DNA from: Cyclobacteriaceae bacterium
GTDB lineage: Bacteria > Bacteroidota > Bacteroidia > Cytophagales > Cyclobacteriaceae
Direction: 5' to 3'
DNA length: 11,456 nucleotides
Assembly (NCBI GenBank): GCA_025363495.1
Contig: JANYDR010000368.1
Coordinates: 1 to 11,456 of the forward strand
Below the pieces are notes generated by a model. It was not told the origin of the DNA and did not search any database. It worked only from the letters and a program-made list of their open reading frames with translations. Below are positions 1 to 5,702 of this stretch, piece after piece (the stretch's first letter is position 1; the number at the start of each line of letters is the position of its first letter). The position numbers were made by a program, and so were the translations under genes.

Positions 1-11
1 TCGAATCTTAC

Positions 12-19
12 TATCTTTG
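12..19 (+). promoter_or_regulatory. Possible Bacteroidota -7 promoter box (TATCTTTG) before mtaB
   Basis: TATCTTTG matches the Bacteroidota -7 consensus TAnnTTTG exactly. It lies only 7 nt before the mtaB start codon, so transcription from it would give an almost leaderless mRNA. The -33 region falls outside the window and cannot be checked. This could be chance. Confidence 0.25.
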
Positions 20-26
20 GCTCCAA

Positions 27-1349
27 ATGAAAAAAGTCGCTTTCTACACCCTCGGCTGCAAACTTAATTTCTCTGAAACCTCTACTATTTCCCGGAAATT
101 TGAAGAAAAGGGCTATCAGAAAGTTGACTTTACTGATACACCGGACATCTTTATAATCAATACGTGTTCAGTTACTGAAAATGCAGATAAGAAGTGTCAT
201 AAGATTGTACGGGAAGCCAGAGCAATATCTCCTGATGCGTATGTAGCCATCATTGGTTGCTATGCTCAGCTCAAACCAAAAGAGATATCAGAAATTCCGG
301 GCGTAGATGCTGTTCTTGGAGCATCAGAGAAGTTTAGATTGGTTGAATTGCTGGATGGGTTTGTTCGCCCGATTAAGCCTGTCGTTCTTTCTACTGAAAT
401 TGGTGAAGCATCCAATTTTAATACGTCATATTCCATGCACGATCGCACCCGTACTTTTTTGAAAGTTCAGGATGGCTGCGATTATTCTTGTAGCTTCTGT
501 ACTATTCCACTGGCACGCGGAAGCAGCCGAAGTGATTCAATAGAGAATATAGTTAAGACTGCGAAAGAAATCGCTCAAACAGAAGTTAAAGAGATTGTTC
601 TTACGGGTGTAAACACCGGAGATTTTGGAATTCAAAATGGACTACGAGTGGAGCGATTCATCCAGCTTATTCAGGCATTGGATGATATTGAGGAAATTGA
701 ACGCTTTCGTATTTCATCTATCGAACCAAATCTCTTATCGAATGATATTATCGATTTTGTGGCGACGTCAAAGCGTTTTGCCCCTCACTTTCACATACCT
801 CTTCAATCAGGTTCTGATAAAATATTGAAACTGATGAGGAGACGTTACCAACGTCAACTGTATGTGGAACGGGTTGCCAAAATAAAAGAAGTAATGCCTC
901 TCGCCTGCATCGGTGTTGATGTAATCGTTGGTTTCCCAGGGGAAACGCATGAAGATTTTTTAGAGACTTATAGCTTCCTGAATGAATTAAATATCTCCTA
1001 CCTGCACGTATTCACCTATTCTGAACGCGAGAACACAACCGCTGCCACCATGGCAGATAGTGTGCCTATGAAACAACGAAATGAACGATCACGCATGCTT
1101 CATACTCTATCGGACAAAAAGCGAAGATTGTTCTATGAAGAGAATATTAATTCAGAGCACACAGTAATTTTTGAAAATGATATTGAAGATGGGATGATGC
1201 ATGGCTTCACTGAAAATTATGTTCGCGTGAGTGCTTTGTATGATCCAATGATGGTTCGGGAGATGCGAAGAGTTCGGATTACAGATATAAGTGAGAAGGG
1301 ATTGGCGTTGGTGGAGGAGGTTGAAAAAGAAGTATTAATCCATCATTAG
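27..1349 (+). CDS. mtaB: tRNA t6A37 C2-methylthiotransferase MtaB
   Basis: Radical-SAM enzyme that adds a methylthio group at C2 of N6-threonylcarbamoyladenosine 37 (t6A to ms2t6A) in tRNAs reading ANN codons; cytosolic. The 440 residues show the full three-part layout. The N-terminal MTTase domain has cluster cysteines C11 (TLGCKLN), C47 (NTCSV) and C78 (GCYAQ). The radical-SAM core has the CxxxCxxC motif at C151, C155 and C158 (CDYSCSFC) and typical downstream motifs (GVNTGDFG, HIPLQSGSD, DVIVGFPGET). A C-terminal TRAM-like RNA-binding region spans roughly residues 375-435. The TLGCKLN start and the opening of the radical-SAM core favour MtaB over MiaB or RimO. Length is normal for the family. 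The ATG at 27 directly precedes the conserved N-terminus. The following gene is about 180 bp away and unrelated, so mtaB probably ends its own transcript. Confidence 0.93.
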   Translation: MKKVAFYTLGCKLNFSETSTISRKFEEKGYQKVDFTDTPDIFIINTCSVTENADKKCHKIVREARAISPDAYVAIIGCYAQLKPKEISEIPGVDAVLGASEKFRLVELLDGFVRPIKPVVLSTEIGEASNFNTSYSMHDRTRTFLKVQDGCDYSCSFCTIPLARGSSRSDSIENIVKTAKEIAQTEVKEIVLTGVNTGDFGIQNGLRVERFIQLIQALDDIEEIERFRISSIEPNLLSNDIIDFVATSKRFAPHFHIPLQSGSDKILKLMRRRYQRQLYVERVAKIKEVMPLACIGVDVIVGFPGETHEDFLETYSFLNELNISYLHVFTYSERENTTAATMADSVPMKQRNERSRMLHTLSDKKRRLFYEENINSEHTVIFENDIEDGMMHGFTENYVRVSALYDPMMVREMRRVRITDISEKGLALVEEVEKEVLIHH

Positions 1350-1389
1350 GCCATTGCTGTTGCTCAATTCGATAATTCCATTTTGTAAA

Positions 1390-1500
1390 AATTAGTCAGG
1401 TTTTCATTACATTCTTATATACTGATTTTCCATCGGCATATTCTATTTTTCCTGCATAATTCTTTAAGAGCAATCCCATTGACTGGTCCAATTAGTCAGG
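1390..1500. repeat. 11-bp direct repeat pair (AATTAGTCAGG) exactly 100 bp apart
   Basis: AATTAGTCAGG occurs at 1390-1400 and again at 1490-1500, bracketing most of the spacer between mtaB and the transposase gene. It could be a duplication footprint, a slippage product or chance. The second copy runs into AGGAGG (1498-1503), which is 26 nt from the transposase ATG and therefore too far away to act as its ribosome binding site. Confidence 0.35.
1396..1479 (-). pseudogene. Possible 3'-end relic of an unidentified gene (27 codons)
   Basis: On the minus strand a short frame, ATG at 1477-1479 to TGA at 1396-1398, encodes 27 residues beginning MGLLLKNYAGK and ending YKNVMKT. The composition looks protein-like rather than random: mixed charged, aromatic and small residues, no low complexity. 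The frame extends only four codons further upstream (TTG at 1489-1491) before a TAA. I do not recognise it. It may be the remaining C-terminus of a gene destroyed by the events that placed the transposase gene here, or a chance frame. Confidence 0.2.
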
Positions 1501-1529
1501 AGGAAGACTCTGGCTAAAAAAATAAAAAA

Positions 1530-1991
1530 ATGGCAAATACTTACACACAACTATACATTCAATTCGTGTTTGCAGTACAACGAAGAATAAGTTTGATTCA
1601 ACCCGACTGGGAAACTGAGTTGTATAAATACATAACGGGCATAACTCAAAACCATGAACATAAGATGATTGCAATAAATGGAATGCCTGACCACATTCAC
1701 ATATTCGTAGGTTTAAATCCGAAGCAATCTATTTCGAATCTGATGCAGATCATTAAGGGAGAATCTTCTGAATGGATAAATGCAAGAGGATTCGTGGATG
1801 GTCAATTTAGCTGGCAAGGAGGTTATGGGGCTTTTTCATATTCAAGAAGGCAACTTGATCAGATTTATCATTACGTTATGAATCAAAAATTACATCATCA
1901 GAAGGAATCATTTCTGATTGAATACACCAGATTATTGGAGGAATTTGATGTTCAATACGATAGCCGGTACATTTTTAAACCACTCGAATAA
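1530..1991 (+). CDS. IS200/IS605-type HUH (Y1) transposase, RAYT-like
   Basis: Single-domain Y1 transposase of 153 residues (IS200 TnpA / Transposase_17 type). Such enzymes cut and rejoin single-stranded DNA at hairpins through a 5'-phosphotyrosine link. The metal-binding HUH motif is H55-I-H57 within MPDHIHIF. The catalytic tyrosine is most likely Y115, with Q119 four residues later (YVMNQ), the same Tyr-x3-Gln spacing as Y127/Q131 in IS608 TnpA. The conserved GGYGAFSYS block is at 97-105. All catalytic residues are present, so the enzyme could be active. There is no accessory TnpB gene. In-frame TAA at 1515-1517 fixes the ATG at 1530 as the start, after an A-rich leader. A dense array of palindromes begins 5 bp after the stop, which suggests a REP-associated transposase rather than a simple IS200 copy. 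The choice between these two rests on the repeats. Confidence 0.88.
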   Translation: MANTYTQLYIQFVFAVQRRISLIQPDWETELYKYITGITQNHEHKMIAINGMPDHIHIFVGLNPKQSISNLMQIIKGESSEWINARGFVDGQFSWQGGYGAFSYSRRQLDQIYHYVMNQKLHHQKESFLIEYTRLLEEFDVQYDSRYIFKPLE

Positions 1992-1995
1992 TTTT

Positions 1996-2060
1996 CGGTT
2001 TGATATTTTGTCCGTATAAAGATTTTGTCCCTAACGGGACAATTCCAAAATATCAAATCG
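1996..2060. repeat. Long inverted repeat enclosing a GTCCC hairpin, just after the transposase stop
   Basis: CGGTTTGATATTTTG (1996-2010) and CAAAATATCAAATCG (2046-2060) are reverse complements at 14 of 15 positions. They enclose a second hairpin, TTGTCCC-TAAC-GGGACAA (2025-2042). The nested structure starts 5 bp after the transposase stop codon. It could be the 3' recognition structure of the element, a transcript end, or both. No T-tract follows immediately, though TTTTTCT occurs at 2061-2067. Confidence 0.7.
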
Positions 2061-2093
2061 TTTTTCTATAAAGATTTTGTCCCTAGCGGGACA
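2015..2093. repeat. Two 27-bp direct copies of a REP-like hairpin unit
   Basis: TATAAAGATTTTGTCCCT followed by A(A/G)CGGGACA occurs at 2015-2041 and 2067-2093, with a single mismatch (2034 A versus 2086 G) and a 52-bp period. Each copy carries the 5-bp stem GTCCC/GGGAC around a 4-nt loop (TAAC or TAGC), with an asymmetric AAAGATTTT flank on the 5' side that gives the unit a direction. Confidence 0.8.
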
Positions 2094-2156
2094 GCACGTA
2101 AACAATGATTTAATTTCAAAAAGATATCTTCTCCAGAAACAGCGGTACATTATCTT

Positions 2157-2358
2157 ATCCAGCAATGTATTTCGTCCCGCTAGGGACATAATCTTTGAAA
2201 CTAAGGAACGCCGTTTGCTTTGCTCGTCCCATAGGGATCCAGCAAATGTATTTGATCTGGTTGCGTATGTCCCAATCCAGCAACGTATCCCGTCCCGCTA
2301 GGGACATAATATTTGTAACTATGGAATCCCTTTTTACATTGATCGTCCCATGGGGACG
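2157..2358. repeat. Imperfect tandem repeat (about 119-bp period) of REP-like hairpins in the opposite orientation
   Basis: Two diverged copies (2157-2240 and 2275-2358) both start ATCCAGCA and continue with GTCCCGCTAGGGACATAAT (hairpins 2174-2187 and 2292-2305) and a TTTG(A/T)AAC box. Each ends in a second hairpin near CGTCCCAT (2225-2238, decayed; 2344-2358, 6-bp stem). A third partial ATCCAGCA copy is at 2237. The GTCCC units read opposite to those at 2015-2093, so the array holds both orientations, like bacterial interspersed mosaic elements. The array fills the spacer between the convergent transposase and ABC-ATPase genes. Short open frames here are not genes. Confidence 0.8.
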
Positions 2359-2402
2359 AAATATTAGATCTGATTTCGGAGATCGCACACCTGTACCGTC
2401 AC

Positions 2403-3056
2403 TCAAACCTGAATAACCCCATCCCTCATCTCCAATTTTCTATCCGCCATATCAGCAAAAGTCTGATTGTGTGTAACGATAATAAATGTCTGCCCGCGCT
2501 TCTCCCTCAACTTAAAAAAAAGCTCATGGAGTTCCTGCGCATTTTTTGAATCTAGATTACCACTCGGTTCGTCAGCCAGAATAAGATCAGGCGAGTTGAT
2601 CAATGCTCTGGCCACAGCAGTTCGTTGCTGCTCCCCTCCCGACATTTCGGAAGGCTTATGATGAAATCGCTCACGCAGACCTAACTCCTCAAGCAACTGT
2701 TCCGCATTTGATTTTACTTCGGAATCTTTTCTGCCAGAAAGTAATCCTGGAATCATCACATTCTCCAAAGCAGTAAACTCAGGCAACAGATTATGAAACT
2801 GGAAGACAAATCCGATGTGTCGGTTTCTGAAGGAGGCCAATTCCTTTGGACTTTGAGAAAATACATCCTGTCCTTTCACGGAGATTTTTCCTTTGTCGGG
2901 AATATCAAGCGTACCCAGCATATGAAGTAAGGTACTTTTACCCGCGCCTGAAGCTCCAACGATGGCTACTACCTCCCCCTGTTTTACCGACAGGTCAACT
3001 CCCTTCAGGACTTTTAGCGCCCCATAGGATTTCTCAATACTAATTGCTTCCAGCAT
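2403..3056 (-). CDS. ABC transporter ATP-binding protein, LolD/MacB type
   Basis: Cytosolic ATPase subunit of an ABC transporter of the LolD/MacB/FtsE type, which in this family drives lipoprotein release or tripartite export with an inner-membrane permease. The 217 residues have every motif of one complete nucleotide-binding domain: Walker A GASGAGKST (34-42), Q-loop Q86, signature SGGEQQ (139-144), Walker B LILADEP with catalytic E163, D-loop SGNLD, and H-loop H196 (VTHN). The SGGEQQRTAVARAL signature, the ADEPSGNLD segment and the short length are typical of LolD. No permease gene is adjacent, so the partner and hence the substrate are unknown. It may be the LolD that works with a distant LolC/E-type protein, or a MacB-family ATPase. 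It diverges from sucC across a 76-bp spacer. Confidence 0.88.
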   Translation of the reverse strand: MLEAISIEKSYGALKVLKGVDLSVKQGEVVAIVGASGAGKSTLLHMLGTLDIPDKGKISVKGQDVFSQSPKELASFRNRHIGFVFQFHNLLPEFTALENVMIPGLLSGRKDSEVKSNAEQLLEELGLRERFHHKPSEMSGGEQQRTAVARALINSPDLILADEPSGNLDSKNAQELHELFFKLREKRGQTFIIVTHNQTFADMADRKLEMRDGVIQV

Positions 3057-3067
3057 ATAATCGGTTC

Positions 3068-3098
3068 TTGAAATAAAGGTTTAAAAAAAGTAGCTTGC
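3068..3098 (+). promoter_or_regulatory. Weak candidate promoter for sucC
   Basis: TTG at 3068-3070 and TAGCTTGC at 3091-3098 are 20 bp apart, the right spacing for a Bacteroidota -33/-7 pair. The -7 box deviates from TAnnTTTG at its last two positions. A leader of about 30 nt before the sucC ATG would result. No purine-rich ribosome binding site is visible. Confidence 0.25.
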
Positions 3099-3101
3099 TT
3101 G

Positions 3102-3109
3102 CAAAAGTA
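3102..3109 (-). promoter_or_regulatory. Candidate -7 box (TACTTTTG) for the ABC-ATPase gene
   Basis: Read on the minus strand, 3109 to 3102 is TACTTTTG, an exact match to TAnnTTTG, about 45 nt before the ATPase start codon. The -33 region holds only a partial TGTTAA-like match at the expected distance, overlapping the start of sucC on the other strand. Divergent promoters would share this 76-bp spacer. Confidence 0.35.
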
Positions 3110-3132
3110 TAGTTCCTTAAAACTATTAACAT

Positions 3133-4344
3133 ATGAACATCCACGAATATCAGGGAAAAGATCTTCTTAAGAAATACGGAGTGGCCATTCAGGGGGGCAT
3201 CGTAGCCGATACTCCAGATCGGGCAGTGGCCGCCGCCAAAGAATTGCAGGCAGAGACTGGCACTAAATGGTTTGTTGTGAAATCGCAGATTCATGCTGGT
3301 GGACGTGGGAAAGGTACCGTTAATGAAACTGGTTCCAGGGGAGTTGTGCTCGCTAAAAGCATTGATGAAGTCTTTGAAAAGTCTAAGGCTATCCTCGGAG
3401 GTACACTGGTTACTCATCAAACAGGCCCTGCAGGAAAGAAAGTTAACAAAGTATTGATTGCACAGGATGTCTATTATCCAGGTGAAACAGAGCCAAAAGA
3501 GTACTACGTAAGTATTCTGTTGGATCGCTCCAAAAGTAAGCCAGTCATCATGGCCTCTACAGAAGGTGGAATGAACATTGAGGACGTAGCAGCAGAAACA
3601 CCCGAAAAAATAATAAAGGAATGGATAGAGCCGGGCATCGGACTTCAGCCATTTCAAGCCAGAAAAGTGGCTTTTGCGTTGGGTTTGGAGGGAAATGCTT
3701 TCAAAGAAATGGTGAAGTTTCTCACCTCACTTTATGCGGCCTACATGGCCAGCGATGCATCAATGTTTGAAATTAATCCAGTCCTTAAAACCTCTGATAA
3801 TAAGATCATTGCAGTCGACGCCAAAGTCAATCTTGATGACAATGCGTTATATCGTCATAAAGATCTTGCTGAGCTACGAGATATCACTGAAGAAGATCCA
3901 TTGGAAGTTGAGGCAGGTAAATCCGGGCTCAACTATGTAAAGCTTGATGGAAATGTAGGTTGTATGGTAAATGGTGCCGGGTTGGCGATGGCTACGATGG
4001 ACATCATCAAGATTTCCGGTGGCGAACCGGCAAACTTTCTTGACGTGGGTGGTGGCGCGAACGCAGAAACTGTTGAGGCGGGCTTCCGGATCATCTTAAA
4101 GGATCCTAATGTAAAAGCTATTCTGATCAATATTTTCGGTGGAATCGTGCGTTGTGATCGGGTAGCGAGTGGTGTTGTGGAAGCCTACAAGAAAGTAGGG
4201 AATATCCCTGTGCCTATAATCGTGCGTTTACAGGGTACAAATGCAGAAGAAGGAGCCAAAATCATCAAAGAATCGGGCTTAAAAGTCTTCTCAGCAATTC
4301 TCTTAAAAGACGCAGCTCAGAAAATCAAGGAAGTTCTGGCCTAG
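3133..4344 (+). CDS. sucC: Succinyl-CoA ligase (ADP/GDP-forming), beta subunit
   Basis: Beta subunit of the TCA-cycle enzyme that interconverts succinyl-CoA and succinate while making ATP or GTP; works as a complex with the alpha subunit SucD in the cytosol. The 403 residues run from the typical start MNIHEYQGKDLL through the ATP-grasp domain (nucleotide-binding loop HAGGRGKG at 54-61, metal/phosphate segment FEINP at 212-216, AVDAKVNLDDNA from 227) to the CoA-ligase domain (LDVGGGA at 303-309, NIFGGIVRCDRVASG from 333). Length is slightly above the E. coli protein and normal for this phylum. SucD is not next to it, which is common in Bacteroidota. The next gene, 58 bp on, encodes an unrelated outer-membrane protein. 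No catalytic region appears altered. Confidence 0.97.
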   Translation: MNIHEYQGKDLLKKYGVAIQGGIVADTPDRAVAAAKELQAETGTKWFVVKSQIHAGGRGKGTVNETGSRGVVLAKSIDEVFEKSKAILGGTLVTHQTGPAGKKVNKVLIAQDVYYPGETEPKEYYVSILLDRSKSKPVIMASTEGGMNIEDVAAETPEKIIKEWIEPGIGLQPFQARKVAFALGLEGNAFKEMVKFLTSLYAAYMASDASMFEINPVLKTSDNKIIAVDAKVNLDDNALYRHKDLAELRDITEEDPLEVEAGKSGLNYVKLDGNVGCMVNGAGLAMATMDIIKISGGEPANFLDVGGGANAETVEAGFRIILKDPNVKAILINIFGGIVRCDRVASGVVEAYKKVGNIPVPIIVRLQGTNAEEGAKIIKESGLKVFSAILLKDAAQKIKEVLA

Positions 4345-4402
4345 CGGCTGGTTTCCTTCCTTGAGTAATTTTTATAAATTGCCTGAATTAACGGCTTTTT
4401 CG

Positions 4403-5296
4403 ATGAAAAAAATTCTACTGGTTGGCTTTTTAGTGGGATTCCTCGCGGTGGATTTTGTATCGGCACAGAGTTTCTTTGCCATAAGACGGGATCGGTCGCT
4501 CATCCTGACAGTAGGAACCGGAACTTCGTCCTATTTTGGAGAATTGTCAAATGATGGAGATTACCTCCAGGCAAATCCTAATTTTCATGCAGGACTTGAA
4601 TATTATTTCACCAATCGAATAGCAATCCGATCAGAACTTTCATGGTTTCAGTTATCGGGAGATGACAAAAAAGCTACTGTTGAGAGTGGAAGAAGAGAGA
4701 GGAATCTCTCTTTTAGTGAGAATAATTTTGAAATAAGCGCAGTGGGAATGGTGAGCTTATATCCAAATGGAAGAAGTTTTTATCAACGACCTGCATTTAA
4801 TGTATATGGATTTGCCGGAATAGGACTGCTTTACTTCAATCCCACGACCATGTATAATGGTCAGAAGTATCAATTAGCACCTCAACATACAGAATTAGTT
4901 AACTATAGCACAGTGACTCCTGTTATACCAATCGGCTTAGGACTTCGCTTTAAACTCAGTCCATTCATCAATCTTTGTTTTGAAGGTGGGTATCGCAAAA
5001 CGTTTACAGACTACCTGGACGATGTTAGCGGCGTGCACCATGACGCTTCAAAATTTCCAACGGCGCTAGCCGCTGCATTGTCCGATCGGGGACCTGAAAT
5101 AGGTGTACCAGCTGCCAAAGAAGGTAGCATACGTGGCAACCCTAAGGCCAATGACGCCTACATGTTATATAGCGTGAAGATTGAATACTATCTTCCTACT
5201 AATTTCCTGAGTGGTGGTAACAGAGGCCAGAAAACATTCAAAACCAAGCGTAAGTCATTCTATCGCTACAACAAGCGTGGTGGGTTAAGGAAATAA
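4403..5296 (+). CDS. Outer-membrane beta-barrel protein (DUF6089-like)
   Basis: Probable outer-membrane protein of 297 residues and unknown function. The ATG at 4403 opens a clear signal peptide (MKK, hydrophobic core to about residue 18, cleavage near VSA/Q at 21-22). A frame from TTG at 4361 would only put 14 extra residues before the signal, so it is rejected. The mature part alternates polar and hydrophobic residues with aromatic girdles (for example SSYFGELS, GLEYYFTNRIAIRSELSWF, NVYGFAGIGLLYFNP), as in an 8- to 10-strand barrel. The RGN...NDAYMLY block near the end resembles the DUF6089 family of Bacteroidota porin-like proteins, by memory of the family only. After the last likely strand (VKIEYYL) comes a strongly basic tail of about 28 residues with 11 Lys/Arg, odd for a barrel that would normally end in an aromatic residue. 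It could share a transcript with sucC, but no functional tie is evident. Confidence 0.8.
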   Translation: MKKILLVGFLVGFLAVDFVSAQSFFAIRRDRSLILTVGTGTSSYFGELSNDGDYLQANPNFHAGLEYYFTNRIAIRSELSWFQLSGDDKKATVESGRRERNLSFSENNFEISAVGMVSLYPNGRSFYQRPAFNVYGFAGIGLLYFNPTTMYNGQKYQLAPQHTELVNYSTVTPVIPIGLGLRFKLSPFINLCFEGGYRKTFTDYLDDVSGVHHDASKFPTALAAALSDRGPEIGVPAAKEGSIRGNPKANDAYMLYSVKIEYYLPTNFLSGGNRGQKTFKTKRKSFYRYNKRGGLRK

Positions 5297-5357
5297 CACC
5301 GTTAAGATCAGCGTTCGCTGAAAACCACCGACCAAAAACAAAATAAGCTCATCAACA

Positions 5358-5388
5358 ATATAGCGGCACGCTTTGCCTGCCGCTATAT
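5358..5388. terminator. Strong 11-bp hairpin after the barrel gene, possible terminator without a T-tract
   Basis: ATATAGCGGCA (5358-5368) and TGCCGCTATAT (5378-5388) form a perfect 11-bp stem around a 9-nt loop, 62 bp beyond the barrel-protein stop. There is no T-run on either side, so it is not a classic intrinsic terminator. It may stabilise the mRNA end or stop transcription with Rho. A smaller hairpin TCAGC-GTTC-GCTGA is at 5308-5321. Confidence 0.45.
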
Positions 5389-5394
5389 GAATTG

Positions 5395-5501
5395 CGGGGC
5401 TGTCCAATAAATCCAAGCACCTTTAAATTTATTCAGGCAGGGGGCAAACTTTTCGTGTACACGAATGAGTGGTCATTTATTTTACTTATTGGACAGCCTC
5501 G
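5395..5501. mobile_element. MITE-like element with 18-bp terminal inverted repeats
   Basis: The ends 5395-5412 and 5484-5501 are inverted repeats matching at 16 of 18 positions, including 13 consecutive bases (GGCTGTCCAATAA / TTATTGGACAGCC). They bound about 107 bp with no coding frame. A perfect 14-bp palindrome, TTCGTGTACACGAA, lies inside at 5452-5465. Ends beginning GGCTGTCC resemble the termini of several DDE insertion sequences (from general knowledge; the family is not assigned). I see no clear target duplication. It is probably a non-autonomous miniature element, or alternatively an IS remnant or a long regulatory hairpin. Confidence 0.5.
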
Positions 5502-5505
5502 ATCT

Positions 5506-5635
5506 GTTTGTAGAGAACGCGGCTATCTATTAAAACCTCGATAGAGGTGTCCAGTTTGTAGAAACGTAGATTGGCTCCGATGCCCAAAGCTCCATCGGAG
5601 CGACCTGTTAGCTCTCGGATTTCGATTCCAACAGG
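5506..5635. repeat. Second REP-like hairpin cluster in a convergent spacer
   Basis: Two GTTTGTAGA boxes (5506-5514, 5554-5562), each followed by (G)AACG, lie 48 bp apart. Before the second is the hairpin ACCTC-GATA-GAGGT (5535-5548). After it comes a perfect 9-bp stem, GCTCCGATG/CATCGGAGC (5574-5582, 5593-5601), and then CCTGTT/AACAGG (5604-5609, 5630-5635). The order hairpin, 5-nt spacer, TTTGTA box repeats the layout of the units near the transposase (GGGAC-ATAAT-ATTTGTAAC), although the stem sequences differ. I see no gene in 5297-5702. The last stretch, 5636-5702, shows nothing recognisable. Confidence 0.55.
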
Positions 5636-5702
5636 CCACTTGCGTTCCGTCAATTAATACGTGTCTGTTGGGACCAGAAAAATTAAACTTGACGAAGTGC
5701 GA

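Noticed and set aside
413..430. Loss of the catalytic Tyr in the sugar dehydratase as a defect (residues 413-430 of that protein, not window bases)
   Set aside because: Met at this position followed by Lys four residues later is the normal state in large WbpM/PglF-type members.
1498..1503. AGGAGG as ribosome binding site of the transposase
   Set aside because: It is 26 nt from the ATG and an in-frame TAA at 1515-1517 excludes an earlier start; Bacteroidota rarely depend on such sites.
1996..2358. CRISPR array
   Set aside because: The units are unequal, palindromic, in both orientations and irregularly spaced, with no uniform unique spacers and no cas genes.
2077..2416. Several overlapping 70-85 codon frames on both strands
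   Set aside because: They run through the palindromic repeat array; repeated peptides such as SRPARDIIF are translations of the DNA repeats, not protein conservation.
3040..3657. 205-codon open frame on the minus strand inside sucC
   Set aside because: It lies fully antisense to a textbook sucC gene and the sucC promoter region, has Cys/Phe-rich composition unlike a real protein, and shows no recognisable motif.
4361..4402. Upstream TTG start for the barrel protein
   Set aside because: It would place 14 residues ahead of a normal MKK signal peptide that starts at the ATG at 4403.
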